In this document: positions 54,353-63,720 of the stretch, piece after piece
How positions within the stretch are numbered: the stretch's first letter is position 1
Layout: every line of letters begins with the position of its first letter
Assembly: GCF_009799925.1 (NCBI RefSeq)
Contig: NZ_WELK01000010.1
Location: 13,423-77,422, forward strand
Origin: Pseudomonas sp. R-28-1W-6
Lineage (GTDB): Bacteria > Pseudomonadota > Gammaproteobacteria > Pseudomonadales > Pseudomonadaceae
Direction: 5' to 3'
Length of the DNA: 64,000 nt
Translations under genes and position numbers: made by a program
The notes under the pieces: model-generated
What the model saw: only the letters and a program-made list of their open reading frames with translations
The model's database searches: none
What the model was told of the DNA's origin: nothing

Positions 54353-55239
54353 TGATCAGTCCCCAGCAACTGCTGGCCGACCCAACTACGAGCGAACTGG
54401 TAGGCACAGCGGCCATTGCGGTTGCCGCGCCCGAGCGCCCAGCGGATGGCCAGGATTTCCAGCTCATGGCTCCACTGCCACTGCAGGCCGGCCTGCGCCG
54501 CCAGCACCTCGACCCAGTGGCGCACCACGGCGAGGAAATGCTCCTGGGTAAAGGGGTAGAACGACAGCCACAGGCCGAAACGGTCGGACAGGGCAATCTT
54601 GTCTTCCACCGCCTCGCTGGGATGCAGCTCGCCCTCGACGCGCTGCCAGTTGTCGTTGTCGCTCTCCTTCTCCGGCACCAGATGGCGCCGGTTGGAGGTG
54701 GCATACAGCAGCACGTTGTCCGGGGCGCGCTCCAGCGAGCCATCCAGCACGCTCTTCAGCACCCGGTAATCGCCCTCGCCCGCCTCGAACGACAGGTCGT
54801 CGCAGAACAGCACGAAGCGCTGCGGCAAGCCCGCCAGCTGCTCGACCACCCGCGGCAGGTCGGCCAGGTAATCGCGCTCGATCTCGATCAGGCGCAGCCC
54901 GGACTTGGCATGCTCGGCCAGCAGGGCCCGCACCAGCGAGGACTTGCCGGTGCCGCGGGCGCCCCACAGCAGGACATGGTTGGCCGGCAGCCCGCCGACG
55001 AACTGGCAGGTATTGCGCGCCAGCTGCTCGCGCTGCATGTCGATGCCGACCAGATCGTTCAGGCTCAGGTCCAGGCTGACCTGCAAAGGCTGCAGATAGC
55101 CGCCATGGCCCTCGCGAAACCAGCGGGCCGCCACCGTCTGGCTCCAGTCCAGCGCCACCCGGGGCACCGGCAACAGCGGATCGAGACGCTCCAGCACCGC
55201 TTCGGCGCGTTGTAAGAAACTGTTCAAGCGGGAATCCAC
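54349..55239 (-). CDS. AAA-type ATPase, DUF815 family
   Basis: This protein of 296 residues has Walker A LWGARGTGKSS, Walker B FVLFCDDLSFE and a sensor Asn/Arg region in LLYATSNRRHLVPEKESDND. The N-terminus (LVGIDMQREQLARNTCQFVG) is family-typical. DUF815 proteins are widespread and lack an established role. It is translationally coupled to the methionine sulfoxide reductase gene. Confidence 0.9.
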   Translation of the reverse strand: MDSRLNSFLQRAEAVLERLDPLLPVPRVALDWSQTVAARWFREGHGGYLQPLQVSLDLSLNDLVGIDMQREQLARNTCQFVGGLPANHVLLWGARGTGKSSLVRALLAEHAKSGLRLIEIERDYLADLPRVVEQLAGLPQRFVLFCDDLSFEAGEGDYRVLKSVLDGSLERAPDNVLLYATSNRRHLVPEKESDNDNWQRVEGELHPSEAVEDKIALSDRFGLWLSFYPFTQEHFLAVVRHWVEVLAAQAGLQWQWSHELEILAIRWALGRGNRNGRCAYQFARSWVGQQLLGTDQ

Positions 55240-55329
55240 GACTCACTCCTCAAAAGCGCCCCTGCCGGCAGCAGGGTGCGATGGGCTATGCTTGGCTGGC
55301 GCACGGACTCAGGAACACACCCACTCTCC

Positions 55330-57648
55330 ATGGATATATCACTCACCCACCGCCTGTCGTTCAAACAGGCCAGTCTCACGGTGCTGGTGGCGTTTATCCT
55401 GGGAACCCTGCTCAGCCTGATCCAGGTCAGCCTGGATTATGCCAGCGAAGATGCCGCAATCGATCTGGAAATCAACTCGCTGCTGGAAATCAGCCACAAC
55501 CCGGCCGCACGCATCGCCTACAACATCGACGCCGAACTGGCCCAGGAACTGGTGCTCGGCCTGTTGCGCTCGCCGGCGGTGATGCGCGCCGAGATCATCG
55601 ACAACAGCGGCATGACCCTGGCCTCGGTGGAGCGCGCTGCGGCGCAGAGCGACTACCGCCTGTTCAGCGACTTCCTGTTCGGCAAGCGCCGCCTGTTCGT
55701 CGACCAACTGTTCGTCAGCCACGCGCCCAACGAACCACTCGGCCTGTTGCGCCTGGAGGTCGACACCTTCGCCTTCGGCAGCGACTTCCTGCGCCGCGCG
55801 GTGCTGACCCTGCTCACCGGCTTCGTGCGCAGCCTGCTGTTGTCGCTGATCCTGCTGGTGCTGTTCTACGCCATGCTGACCAAGCCGCTGATCGGCGTGA
55901 TCCGCGCCCTGAGCGACCGCGACCCGCGCCGCGACTTCACCCCGGTGCCCTGCCCGCCCGGCCATGAGCAGGACGAGATCGGCACCCTGGTGGCGGTGAC
56001 CAACCGCCAGCTGACCAATATCCACGAGGAAATTGGCCAGCGCCGCGAGGCCGAGGACCGCCTGACCCAGTACCTGGCCGAGCTGGAGAACATCGTCTCG
56101 GCGCGCACCGCCGAACTGAAGGCCACCAACGCCCGCCTGACCCTGTCCAACCGCGAGCTGGAGGAAGCCCGCCGCACGGCCCTGGACATGGCTCAGGCGC
56201 GCGCCGCCTTCCTGGCCAACATGAGCCACGAGATCCGTACCCCGCTCAACGGCCTGCTCGGCATGCTGGCCCTGTCCCTGGACGGGCCGCTGAATGTGGA
56301 ACAGCGCCAGCAGCTGTCGATCGCCCACGACTCGGGCAAGGTGCTGGTGGAACTGCTCAACGACATCCTCGACCTGTCCAAGTTCGAAGCCGGGCAACTG
56401 GAGCTGGAAAAGATCCCCTTCGACCTCGGCAGCCTGGTCGAAGAGACCGCCAGCCTGCTGTCGCAGAATGCCGGGCCGAATGTCGAACTGACCTGCCTGA
56501 TAGACCCGCGCCTGCCGGCGCAGCTGCTCGGCGACCCGACCCGGGTACGCCAGATCGTCAGCAACCTGCTGTCCAACGCCCTCAAGTTCACCCGCTTCGG
56601 CCGCGTCGACGTGCACGTCAGCCCAAGCGCCAGCGGGGTGCGCATCCTGGTCAGCGACACCGGCATCGGCATCGCCGAGGAAGCCCAGTCGCGGATCTTC
56701 CAGCCGTTCACCCAGGCCGGCGCCGGCATCACCCGCCAGTACGGCGGCACCGGCCTGGGCCTGGCCCTGACCCGGCGCCTGTGCGAAGCCATGCACGGGC
56801 GGCTCAGCGTCAACTCGCAGGAAGGCTTCGGCAGCCAGTTCTGCGCCGAGCTGCCCCTGCCCAGCCATGCCGCAGCCCTCGCCTGGCCGAAACTCAGCGG
56901 CCGGGTCGCAGTCTTCTGCCCGGCCAACAGCGGCCTCGCCGAGCTGCTCGGCAGCTGGCTGGGCAACTGGGGGCTGAGCCTGCGCCGTTACGACAGCGAT
57001 GCCAGCCTGGCCGGCCTGCAGGCCGATCTGCTGATCTGCGACAGCGCCGAACGCCTGCGCGAACTGCGCCAGGCCAGCGGCGCCCCGCTGCTGCTGGTGG
57101 CGGCCTATGGCGGCTTCATCAGCAGCGCACAGAGCAGCGAACTGGCGCCGTTCGAGCAGCTGGCCCGGCCCCTGGCCCGCAGCGCCCTGCAGCAGGCCCT
57201 GCAGCGTCTGCTGCAGCCGCGCCAGGACAGCCGCGAACCCGCCAGCAGCCCGCACCTGGACAAGCTGCGCCAGGCCCACGTGCTGCTGGTGGAGGACAAT
57301 CCGGTCAACCAGCTGGTGGCCAAGGGCATGCTCGCCAAGCTCGGTTGCGAGGTCGCCGTCGCCGCCCATGGCGGCGAGGCACTCAGCTACCTGGAGAAGC
57401 ACCCGGTCGACCTGGTGCTGATGGACTGCAACATGCCGGTGATGGATGGCTACGAAGCGACCCGGCGCATTCGCCAGAGCGGGCGCTGGCCGAACCTGCC
57501 GATCATCGCGCTGACCGCCAACGCCCTGCCCGACGAACGCGAGCGCTGCCAGGCCGCCGGGATGAACGACTACCTGGCCAAGCCGTTCCGTCGCGAAGAC
57601 CTCACCGCCCTGCTGGACAACTGGCTGCCCGTCACCACGGCGCGCTGA
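55330..57648 (+). CDS. sagS: Hybrid sensor histidine kinase SagS
   Basis: This inner-membrane kinase of 772 residues has membrane segments at about 14-36 and 165-188 that frame a periplasmic HmsP-like domain (SLDYASEDAAIDLEINSLLE). HAMP-like and coiled-coil segments, the kinase core (AFLANMSHEIRTPLNGLLGM) and the ATPase domain (SDTGIGIAEEAQSR, GGTGLGLALTRRL) follow, and the C-terminal receiver has Asp in LVLMDCNMPVMDGYEATRRI. Order and domains match PA2824 (SagS), which switches P. aeruginosa to surface growth through HptB and BfiSR. The start at 55330 fits the first membrane helix. Confidence 0.88.
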   Translation: MDISLTHRLSFKQASLTVLVAFILGTLLSLIQVSLDYASEDAAIDLEINSLLEISHNPAARIAYNIDAELAQELVLGLLRSPAVMRAEIIDNSGMTLASVERAAAQSDYRLFSDFLFGKRRLFVDQLFVSHAPNEPLGLLRLEVDTFAFGSDFLRRAVLTLLTGFVRSLLLSLILLVLFYAMLTKPLIGVIRALSDRDPRRDFTPVPCPPGHEQDEIGTLVAVTNRQLTNIHEEIGQRREAEDRLTQYLAELENIVSARTAELKATNARLTLSNRELEEARRTALDMAQARAAFLANMSHEIRTPLNGLLGMLALSLDGPLNVEQRQQLSIAHDSGKVLVELLNDILDLSKFEAGQLELEKIPFDLGSLVEETASLLSQNAGPNVELTCLIDPRLPAQLLGDPTRVRQIVSNLLSNALKFTRFGRVDVHVSPSASGVRILVSDTGIGIAEEAQSRIFQPFTQAGAGITRQYGGTGLGLALTRRLCEAMHGRLSVNSQEGFGSQFCAELPLPSHAAALAWPKLSGRVAVFCPANSGLAELLGSWLGNWGLSLRRYDSDASLAGLQADLLICDSAERLRELRQASGAPLLLVAAYGGFISSAQSSELAPFEQLARPLARSALQQALQRLLQPRQDSREPASSPHLDKLRQAHVLLVEDNPVNQLVAKGMLAKLGCEVAVAAHGGEALSYLEKHPVDLVLMDCNMPVMDGYEATRRIRQSGRWPNLPIIALTANALPDERERCQAAGMNDYLAKPFRREDLTALLDNWLPVTTAR

Positions 57649-57649
57649 G

Positions 57650-58117
57650 TCAGGGCGCGCCCAGCAGCTTGAGCAGGCTGCCGAGGGGCTGGCGCAGTCC
57701 CTCCAGTTCGCCGAGATCGATAGCGCTTTCGCACAGCAGGCGGCGCTTGAGGGGCAGGACCCGCTCGCGCAAGTCCATGCCGGCCTGACTCAGGCGCAGG
57801 TGCACCTCGCGCTCATCGCGCGGCGAGCGTTGACGCAGCACCAGGCCCAGCTGCTGCAGGCGCTTGAGCAGCGGCGTCAGGGTCCCGGAGTCGAGCAGCA
57901 ACCGCTCGCCCAGGGCCTTGACCGTCGGCTGCGGCGGCGGGGCTGCCTGCCACTCCCACAGCACCAGCATGGCCAGGTACTGCGGATAGGTCAGGCCCAG
58001 CTCGTCGAGCATCGGCCGGTAGGCCCGGGTCACCGCGCGCGAGGCGGCGTAGAGTTTGAAGCACAGCTGGTTGTCGAGCAGCAGCTGGGCGGCGTCGTTG
58101 TCATCCACCGGGCTCAT
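57650..58117 (-). CDS. ospR: MarR-family thiol peroxide-sensing repressor OspR
   Basis: This OhrR-type repressor of 155 residues has the sensing Cys in LLLDNQLCFKLYAASRAV, the helix-turn-helix in TVKALGERLLLDSGTLTPLL, and the wing LRQRSPRDEREVHLRLSQAG. Oxidation of the Cys releases DNA. Its ATG overlaps the stop of the glutathione peroxidase gene (ATGA), so it forms an operon with its target. A perfect inverted repeat upstream of that gene is the likely operator, giving autoregulation. Confidence 0.92.
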   Translation of the reverse strand: MSPVDDNDAAQLLLDNQLCFKLYAASRAVTRAYRPMLDELGLTYPQYLAMLVLWEWQAAPPPQPTVKALGERLLLDSGTLTPLLKRLQQLGLVLRQRSPRDEREVHLRLSQAGMDLRERVLPLKRRLLCESAIDLGELEGLRQPLGSLLKLLGAP

Positions 58118-58599
58118 TGCAACAGGGCTTCGATCTCGGCACTGAGGTCTTCGGGCTTGGTGGCGGGGGCAAAACGCTTGACCACCTGACCGTCGGCGCC
58201 AATCAGGAACTTGGTGAAGTTCCACTTGATGCCCTGGCTGCCCAGCAGACCGGGGGCCCGCTTCTTCAGCTGCACGAACAGCGGGTGGGCGTCGCTGCCA
58301 TTGACGTCGATCTTCTTGAACAGCGGGAAGCTGACGCCGAAGTTCAGCTCGCAGAACTCGGAAATCGTCCCCTCGTCACCCGGTTCCTGCTTGCCGAACT
58401 GGTTGCAGGGGAAGCCGAGCACGACCAGGCCCTTGTCCTTGTACTGCTGCCAGACGCTTTCCAGGCCCTTGTACTGCGGGGTGAAACCACACTTGCTGGC
58501 CGTGTTGACCACCAGCACGGCCTTGCCGCCGAAATCGGCCAGGGTCTTCTGCTCGCCCTTGATGGTGGTGACCGGGATATCAAGCAACTTGTCGTGCAT
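58114..58599 (-). CDS. Glutathione peroxidase-family thiol peroxidase
   Basis: This cytoplasmic peroxidase of 161 residues uses Cys (not selenocysteine) at position 37 in NTASKCGFTPQYKGLE. Further motifs are GFPCNQFGKQEPG and IKWNFTKFLI. Cys83 may serve as resolving residue, as in thioredoxin-dependent relatives. GGAG precedes the ATG. It is first in the operon with ospR, downstream of the OspR operator. Confidence 0.93.
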   Translation of the reverse strand: MHDKLLDIPVTTIKGEQKTLADFGGKAVLVVNTASKCGFTPQYKGLESVWQQYKDKGLVVLGFPCNQFGKQEPGDEGTISEFCELNFGVSFPLFKKIDVNGSDAHPLFVQLKKRAPGLLGSQGIKWNFTKFLIGADGQVVKRFAPATKPEDLSAEIEALLQ

Positions 58600-58644
58600 G
58601 GGGTGACACTCCGAATGGATTGGGAACCCGGACAATATAGTTAG

Positions 58645-58670
58645 CAATTGAATTGCACACAATTCAATTG
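58645..58670. promoter_or_regulatory. OspR operator: perfect 10-bp inverted repeat
   Basis: CAATTGAATT and AATTCAATTG are separated by GCACAC. The site lies 45 bases upstream of the gpx ATG. On the minus strand it overlaps a promoter-like TTGAAT and TAACTA pair, so binding would block transcription. Confidence 0.85.
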
Positions 58671-58671
58671 T

Positions 58672-58704
58672 CGAAAAATAAGGCCCGCCGATCGGCGAGC
58701 CTTG
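58672..58704 (-). terminator. Terminator after msrB
   Basis: On the minus strand AAGGCTCGCCG pairs with CGGCGGGCCTT and is followed by ATTTTT. Confidence 0.75.
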
Positions 58705-58720
58705 GCCGAGCGGCGCCGCG

Positions 58721-59116
58721 CTACTCGCGCGGGACCAGCTTGAGCGACAGCGAATTGATGCAGTAGCGCATCCCGGTCGGCCGCGGCCCATCCGGGAACA
58801 CGTGCCCCAGGTGGGCATCGCACTTGGCGCACTTGACCTCGACGCGCTGCATGCCGTGGCTGAAGTCGGCCTTCTCGGCGATCACCTCGGCGTTGACCGG
58901 CTGGAAATAGCTGGGCCAGCCGCTGCCGGAGTCGTACTTGGCATCCGAGTCGAACAGCGCTTCGCCGCAGCAGGCGCAGTGATAGATGCCGGGCACCTTG
59001 CTGTCGTGATACTCGCCGCTGAAGGCGCGTTCGGTGCCGCCCAGCCGGCAGACATGGAACTGCTCGTCGGAAAGCTCGCCGCGCCAGGCTTCCAGGGGTT
59101 TCTCGATCTTTGCCAT
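58721..59116 (-). CDS. msrB: Peptide-methionine (R)-S-oxide reductase MsrB
   Basis: This cytoplasmic repair enzyme of 131 residues is zinc-bound by Cys47, Cys50, Cys96 and Cys99. The catalytic Cys119 is in [18 protein letters not shown] lies upstream of the ATG at 59116. It lies just upstream of the gpx/ospR operon on the same strand, divergent from alaA. Confidence 0.96.
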   Translation of the reverse strand: MAKIEKPLEAWRGELSDEQFHVCRLGGTERAFSGEYHDSKVPGIYHCACCGEALFDSDAKYDSGSGWPSYFQPVNAEVIAEKADFSHGMQRVEVKCAKCDAHLGHVFPDGPRPTGMRYCINSLSLKLVPRE

Positions 59117-59294
59117 GGGGTACACCTCAGAGGTAGAAAAAAGCCCGACCTGTACCTTTTCCGGGCATCGGGCCGCACGTATCATGCGTCCCTCTTTGGA
59201 CGCCAGTCTGGCTGCTGCGTTACAGCGCGACAAGGGGCCCATCGCCGGGTCCGGCGCTGCACCGCGCGGCATTTACTATCGGGACTACAGGATC

Positions 59295-60506
59295 ATGCAG
59301 GTCAGCAAATCGAACAAGCTCGCCAACGTCTGCTATGACATTCGCGGCCCAGTGCTCAAGCACGCCAAGCGCCTGGAAGAGGAAGGCCATCGCATCCTCA
59401 AGCTGAATATCGGCAACCCGGCGCCGTTCGGTTTCGAAGCCCCGGAGGAAATCCTCCAGGATGTGATCCGCAACCTGCCCACCGCCCAGGGCTACAGCGA
59501 CTCCAAGGGCCTGTTCAGCGCGCGCAAGGCGGTGATGCAGTACTACCAGCAGAAGCAGGTGGAAGGCGTCGGCATCGAGGACATCTACCTGGGCAACGGC
59601 GTCTCCGAGCTGATCGTGATGGCCATGCAGGCGCTGCTCAACAACGGCGACGAGGTGCTGATCCCGGCTCCCGACTACCCGCTGTGGACCGCGGCCACCG
59701 CCCTGGCCGGCGGCAAGCCGGTGCACTACCTGTGCGACGAGCAGGCCGGCTGGTTCCCGGATATCGCCGACATGCGCGCCAAGATCACGCCGAACACCAA
59801 GGCCCTGGTGCTGATCAACCCGAACAACCCCACCGGCGCCGTGTACTCGCGCGAAGTGCTGCTGGATATCGTCGAACTGGCGCGCCAGCACAACCTGGTG
59901 ATCTTCTCCGACGAGATCTACGACAAGATCCTCTACGACGCCGCCCAGCACATTTCCACCGCGTCCCTGGCTCCCGACGTGCTGTGCCTGACCTTCAACG
60001 GCCTGTCCAAGTCCTACCGGGTGGCCGGTTTCCGCTCCGGCTGGGTGGCGATTTCCGGGCCCAAGCACAAGGCGCAGAGCTACATCGAAGGCATCGACAT
60101 CCTGGCCAACATGCGCCTGTGCGCCAACGTGCCGAGCCAGCATGCGATCCAGACGGCGCTGGGCGGCTACCAGAGCATCAACGACCTGGTACTGCCCAAC
60201 GGCCGCCTGCTGGAGCAGCGCAACCGCACCTGGGAGCTGCTCAACGACATCCCCGGGGTCAGCTGCGTCAAGCCGATGGGCGCGCTCTATGCCTTCCCCA
60301 AGATCGACCCCAAGGTCTGCCCGATCCACAACGACGAGAAGTTCGTCCTCGACCTGCTGCTCTCCGAGAAGCTGCTGATCGTCCAGGGCACCGCCTTCAA
60401 CTGGCCGTGGCCGGATCACTTCCGCGTGGTCACCCTGCCGCGCGTGGACGAGCTGGAACAGGCCATCGGGCGGATCGGCAACTTCCTCAAGTCCTACCGT
60501 CAGTAA
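59295..60506 (+). CDS. alaA: Pyridoxal-phosphate aminotransferase AlaA (glutamate-pyruvate)
   Basis: This class I aminotransferase of 403 residues carries the PLP Lys in TFNGLSKSYRVAGFRSGWV. Other motifs are LNIGNPAPFGFEAPEE, IPAPDYPLWTAATALAGG and LINPNNPTGAVYS. It makes alanine from pyruvate and glutamate. The ATG at 59295 has AGGA upstream. It is divergent from msrB. Confidence 0.95.
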   Translation: MQVSKSNKLANVCYDIRGPVLKHAKRLEEEGHRILKLNIGNPAPFGFEAPEEILQDVIRNLPTAQGYSDSKGLFSARKAVMQYYQQKQVEGVGIEDIYLGNGVSELIVMAMQALLNNGDEVLIPAPDYPLWTAATALAGGKPVHYLCDEQAGWFPDIADMRAKITPNTKALVLINPNNPTGAVYSREVLLDIVELARQHNLVIFSDEIYDKILYDAAQHISTASLAPDVLCLTFNGLSKSYRVAGFRSGWVAISGPKHKAQSYIEGIDILANMRLCANVPSQHAIQTALGGYQSINDLVLPNGRLLEQRNRTWELLNDIPGVSCVKPMGALYAFPKIDPKVCPIHNDEKFVLDLLLSEKLLIVQGTAFNWPWPDHFRVVTLPRVDELEQAIGRIGNFLKSYRQ

Positions 60507-60554
60507 CCGGCCCGCGGGCGGCCTGGCCGCCCGCGCCATCCAAGAGCCCGCGCC

Positions 60555-61010
60555 ATGGATCTGCAGATCGACGAGTTCTACAAGGATGCCGCTGCCGGCA
60601 TGCTCCTGCTCTACCAGGCCTTTCCGCGCAAGATCGCGCTGTACGTGGAAGACCTGATCGGCCGCGAGGAACCGGACGAGTTCGGCCTGCCCAGCAAGCG
60701 CCACCAGAGCTGCCTGGGCGCCCTGCTGTGGCTGGCCGAGGAAGGCTACCTGCGTTACGACTCGACCATCGGCTACGACGCCCTCGACCAGGCCGTGCTC
60801 AGCGAAAAGGGCTTCCTGCGCCTGTCCCGCGGCGTGCCGCACAGCCTGCCGGCCGGCGACAACCCGACACCACCGGCGGTGCGCCGGGTGCAGGCCACCC
60901 TGGCCTGGCAGCTGCGCGAGGCGCTGTCGCTGCACAACAGCGAAAAGGTCGCCCGACTGACCCGCCTGCTGTTCGAGAGCGCTCTAAATCCGGCCCGGGA
61001 CATAGTTTGA
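60555..61010 (+). CDS. Conserved hypothetical protein (PA2829-like)
   Basis: This cytoplasmic protein of 151 residues probably contains a winged-helix-like fold: QSCLGALLWLAEEGYLRYDS, GYDALDQAVLSEKGFLRLSR. I recognise only its position between alaA and htpX. The ribosome site is weak. The C-terminus is helical and charged. The function is unknown. Confidence 0.78.
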   Translation: MDLQIDEFYKDAAAGMLLLYQAFPRKIALYVEDLIGREEPDEFGLPSKRHQSCLGALLWLAEEGYLRYDSTIGYDALDQAVLSEKGFLRLSRGVPHSLPAGDNPTPPAVRRVQATLAWQLREALSLHNSEKVARLTRLLFESALNPARDIV

Positions 61011-61022
61011 AATAGTCACCGG

Positions 61023-61052
61023 GTTGAAGATGGCAGGGCTACGCCCCTATAT
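61023..61052 (+). promoter_or_regulatory. Candidate heat-shock (sigma-32) promoter of htpX
   Basis: GTTGAAG and CCCCTATAT are separated by 14 bases, close to the sigma-32 pattern CTTGAAA and CCCCATNT. The site lies about 50 bases before the htpX ATG. Confidence 0.65.
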
Positions 61053-61099
61053 AGCCTGCATTATCAGAACGTCTCTCGCCTGAGGAGAAGCTTTACACC

Positions 61100-61972
61100 A
61101 TGATGCGCATTCTGTTGTTCGTGGCCACCAACCTGGCGGTGCTGATCATCGCCAGTATCACCCTCAAACTGCTGGGGGTAGATCGCTTCACCGGTCAGAA
61201 CTACGGCAGCCTGCTGGTCTTCTGTGCCGTATTCGGCTTCGCCGGCTCGCTGGTCTCGCTGTTCATCTCCAAGTGGATGGCGAAGATGAGCACCGGCACC
61301 CAGATCATCACCCAGCCGCGCACCCGCCACGAACAGTGGCTGCTGCAGACCGTGGAAGAACTGGCTCGTGACGCCGGGATCAAGATGCCGGAAGTCGGCA
61401 TCTTCCCCGCTTACGAATCCAACGCCTTCGCCACCGGCTGGAACAAGAACGACGCCCTGGTCGCGGTCAGCCAGGGCCTGCTGGAGCGCTTCTCGCCGGA
61501 CGAAGTGAAAGCCGTGCTGGCCCACGAGATCGGTCACGTGGCCAACGGCGACATGGTCACCCTGGCCTTGATCCAGGGCGTGGTGAACACCTTCGTGATG
61601 TTCTTCGCGCGCATCTTCGGCAACTTCGTCGACAAGGTGATCCTGAAGAATGAGGAAGGCCCAGGCATCGGCTACTTCATCGCGACCATCTTCGCCGAAC
61701 TGGTCCTGGGCATCCTGGCCAGCATCATCGTCATGTGGTTCTCGCGCAAACGCGAATTCCGCGCCGACGACGCCGGTGCCCGCCTGGCCGGCACCGCGTC
61801 GATGATCGGTGCGCTGGAGCGTCTGCGTGCCGAACAGGGCGTGCCGGTGCAGATGCCCAGCAGCATGACTGCCTTCGGCATCAATGGCGGCCTGAAGCAC
61901 GGCCTGGCCGGCCTGCTGATGAGCCACCCGCCGCTGGAAGAGCGTATCCAGGCCCTGCGCCAGCGCGGCTAA
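61100..61972 (+). CDS. htpX: Membrane-bound zinc protease HtpX
   Basis: This M48 peptidase of 290 residues is involved in membrane-protein quality control. Membrane helices lie at about 4-24, 34-56, 152-172 and 190-212. The zinc motif is HEIGH at 142-146, with the third ligand in [21 protein letters not shown] lies upstream of ATGATG at 61100. A sigma-32-like promoter fits its heat-shock control elsewhere. It ends in a strong terminator. Confidence 0.96.
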   Translation: MMRILLFVATNLAVLIIASITLKLLGVDRFTGQNYGSLLVFCAVFGFAGSLVSLFISKWMAKMSTGTQIITQPRTRHEQWLLQTVEELARDAGIKMPEVGIFPAYESNAFATGWNKNDALVAVSQGLLERFSPDEVKAVLAHEIGHVANGDMVTLALIQGVVNTFVMFFARIFGNFVDKVILKNEEGPGIGYFIATIFAELVLGILASIIVMWFSRKREFRADDAGARLAGTASMIGALERLRAEQGVPVQMPSSMTAFGINGGLKHGLAGLLMSHPPLEERIQALRQRG

Positions 61973-61984
61973 GCACCACGCCAA

Positions 61985-62018
61985 CAAAAAAGGGCGACCC
62001 GCGGGTCGCCCTTTTTTG
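61985..62018 (+). terminator. Terminator of htpX
   Basis: AAGGGCGACCC pairs with GGGTCGCCCTT around GC, flanked by AAAAA and TTTTTT. It can also serve tpm on the other strand. Confidence 0.92.
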
Positions 62019-62054
62019 TTTTCACGCAGCAGCCGCTTCACGACGGCAACGCCA

Positions 62055-62714
62055 TCAGCGCCGCTTACACAGGCGATAGACCGCCTCGTCCAGCCGCGTC
62101 AGGCCGCGCTGGAGAAACCTCCAGTTCTCCCCCAGCACATCGACCGTCTCCAGTGCCTGCACCTGCCAATCCGCCTCCAGCAGGCGCCGCACTTCCTCCA
62201 CCGGCACGGCGAAGGGCGGCCCGGCCATCTGCTCCTGCGGATAATCCAGGGTCACCAGCAGCCCCGCGCAGGCCGGCGACAGGATCTGCGCCAGGTGGCG
62301 CACGTAACGCTCGCGCAACTCGAGCGGCAAGGCGATCAGCGCCGCACGGTCGTACAGCGCCTGGCAGCCGGCCACATCGGCGGCACTCAGGGCGAAGAAA
62401 TCGCCACACCAGAGTTCCAGGTTGCCGGCACGGTGGATACGGAACGCCCCGCGCACCTCCACCTCGGCGACCAGCCCCTGCTCGAGGAAAAAGTCCTCGA
62501 CCGCCTTCTCCGCCAGCTCCACGCCCAGCACCGCATGCCCCTGGGCCGCCAGCCAGAGCAGATCCAGGCTCTTGCCACACAACGGCACCAGCACCCGGCT
62601 GGCCGGCTCCAGCGCCAGGTCTGGCCAGTGGCGCTGCAGATAGGGATTGACCTCCTCCAGGTGAAAACCGATCTGCCCCAATGCCCAACGTTCCTGCCAG
62701 AAGTCGTGCTCCAC
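62055..62714 (-). CDS. tpm: Thiopurine S-methyltransferase family protein
   Basis: This SAM methyltransferase of 219 residues is linked in Pseudomonas to selenium and tellurium methylation. Motifs are [40 protein letters not shown] and [15 protein letters not shown]. The GTG at 62714 has GGAGG upstream and gives the usual family length. An in-frame ATG at 62792 would add an unlikely extension. It is divergent from the dioxygenase gene. Confidence 0.93.
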   Translation of the reverse strand: MEHDFWQERWALGQIGFHLEEVNPYLQRHWPDLALEPASRVLVPLCGKSLDLLWLAAQGHAVLGVELAEKAVEDFFLEQGLVAEVEVRGAFRIHRAGNLELWCGDFFALSAADVAGCQALYDRAALIALPLELRERYVRHLAQILSPACAGLLVTLDYPQEQMAGPPFAVPVEEVRRLLEADWQVQALETVDVLGENWRFLQRGLTRLDEAVYRLCKRR

Positions 62715-62814
62715 CTTCCCTCCTGAAAATTCGATCAATAAGCCGCAAAATTTCCGCTGGAAGCCCAAGCTCCCCGGCCGGAAGATGGCCACATCCTACT
62801 GCAAGGCGCCGCTC

Positions 62815-63582
62815 ATGCTGCCATCTCTGTTCATTTCCCACGGTTCCCCCATGCTCGCCCTGGAACCCGGCGCCAGCGGCCCGGCCCTCGCCCGCCTGGC
62901 CAGCGAGCTGCCCAGGCCCAAGGCGGTGCTGGTGGTTTCCGCGCACTGGGAAAGCCAGGAACTGCTACTCGGCAACGCCCCCCAGCCGCGCACCTGGCAT
63001 GACTTCGGCGGCTTCCCCGCGCCGCTGTACGCCGTGCAGTACCCGGCCCCCGGCTCGCCGGAACTGGCCCGACAGGCCCAGCAGCTGCTGATCAGCGCCG
63101 GCCTGGAGGCGCACCTGGACGAGCAGCGGCCCCGCGACCATGGCGCCTGGGTACCGCTGTCGCTGATGTACCCGCAGGCCGATATCCCGGTGGTGCAACT
63201 GTCGCTGCCCAGCCAGCTCGGCCCGGCGCTGCAGACCCGCGTCGGCCAGGCCCTGGCCAGCCTGCGCGAGCAGGGCGTGCTGCTGATCGGCTCCGGCAGC
63301 ATCACCCACAACCTCGGCGAACTGGACTGGCGCGCCGGCCCGGACAGCATCACGCCCTGGGCCCAGGAGTTTCGCGACTGGATGGTGGAAAAACTCCAGG
63401 CCGACGACGAGAGCGCCCTGCACGACTACCGCCGCCAGGCCCCGCAGGCCCGGCGCAACCACCCCAGCGACGAACACCTGCTGCCGCTGTACTTCGCCCG
63501 CGGCGCCGGCGGCGCCTTCAAGGTCGAACACAGCGGCTTTACCTATGGCGCCCTGGGCATGGATATCTACAGCTTCGCCTGA
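62815..63582 (+). CDS. DODA-type extradiol ring-cleavage dioxygenase family protein (YgiD-like)
   Basis: This non-haem iron protein of 255 residues belongs to the LigB-like class III group. Metal and active-site His residues are in MLPSLFISHGSPMLAL, VVSAHWESQ, WHDFGGFP and DHGAWVPLSLMYP. The ATG at 62815 is the usual family start; an ATG ten codons earlier is in frame. It oxidises catechol-type aromatic rings, and the natural substrate is unknown. Confidence 0.9.
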   Translation: MLPSLFISHGSPMLALEPGASGPALARLASELPRPKAVLVVSAHWESQELLLGNAPQPRTWHDFGGFPAPLYAVQYPAPGSPELARQAQQLLISAGLEAHLDEQRPRDHGAWVPLSLMYPQADIPVVQLSLPSQLGPALQTRVGQALASLREQGVLLIGSGSITHNLGELDWRAGPDSITPWAQEFRDWMVEKLQADDESALHDYRRQAPQARRNHPSDEHLLPLYFARGAGGAFKVEHSGFTYGALGMDIYSFA

Positions 63583-63720
63583 GCCGATGGCAAGCGGCGC
63601 CCATGCAGCCGACAGGCCGAATCGCCATGCGGAAGCGAATAAAACCCGCTGCCAGGTCGACTCTGTTGCAGAAAACGCAATAACTGCCCCAGACTCCTGG
63701 GCGATGCACAGGAGCCGCCC

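Noticed and set aside
55339..57402. A 687-residue minus-strand frame opposite sagS
   Set aside because: It is an antisense shadow; the kinase, ATPase and receiver motifs are all on the plus strand.
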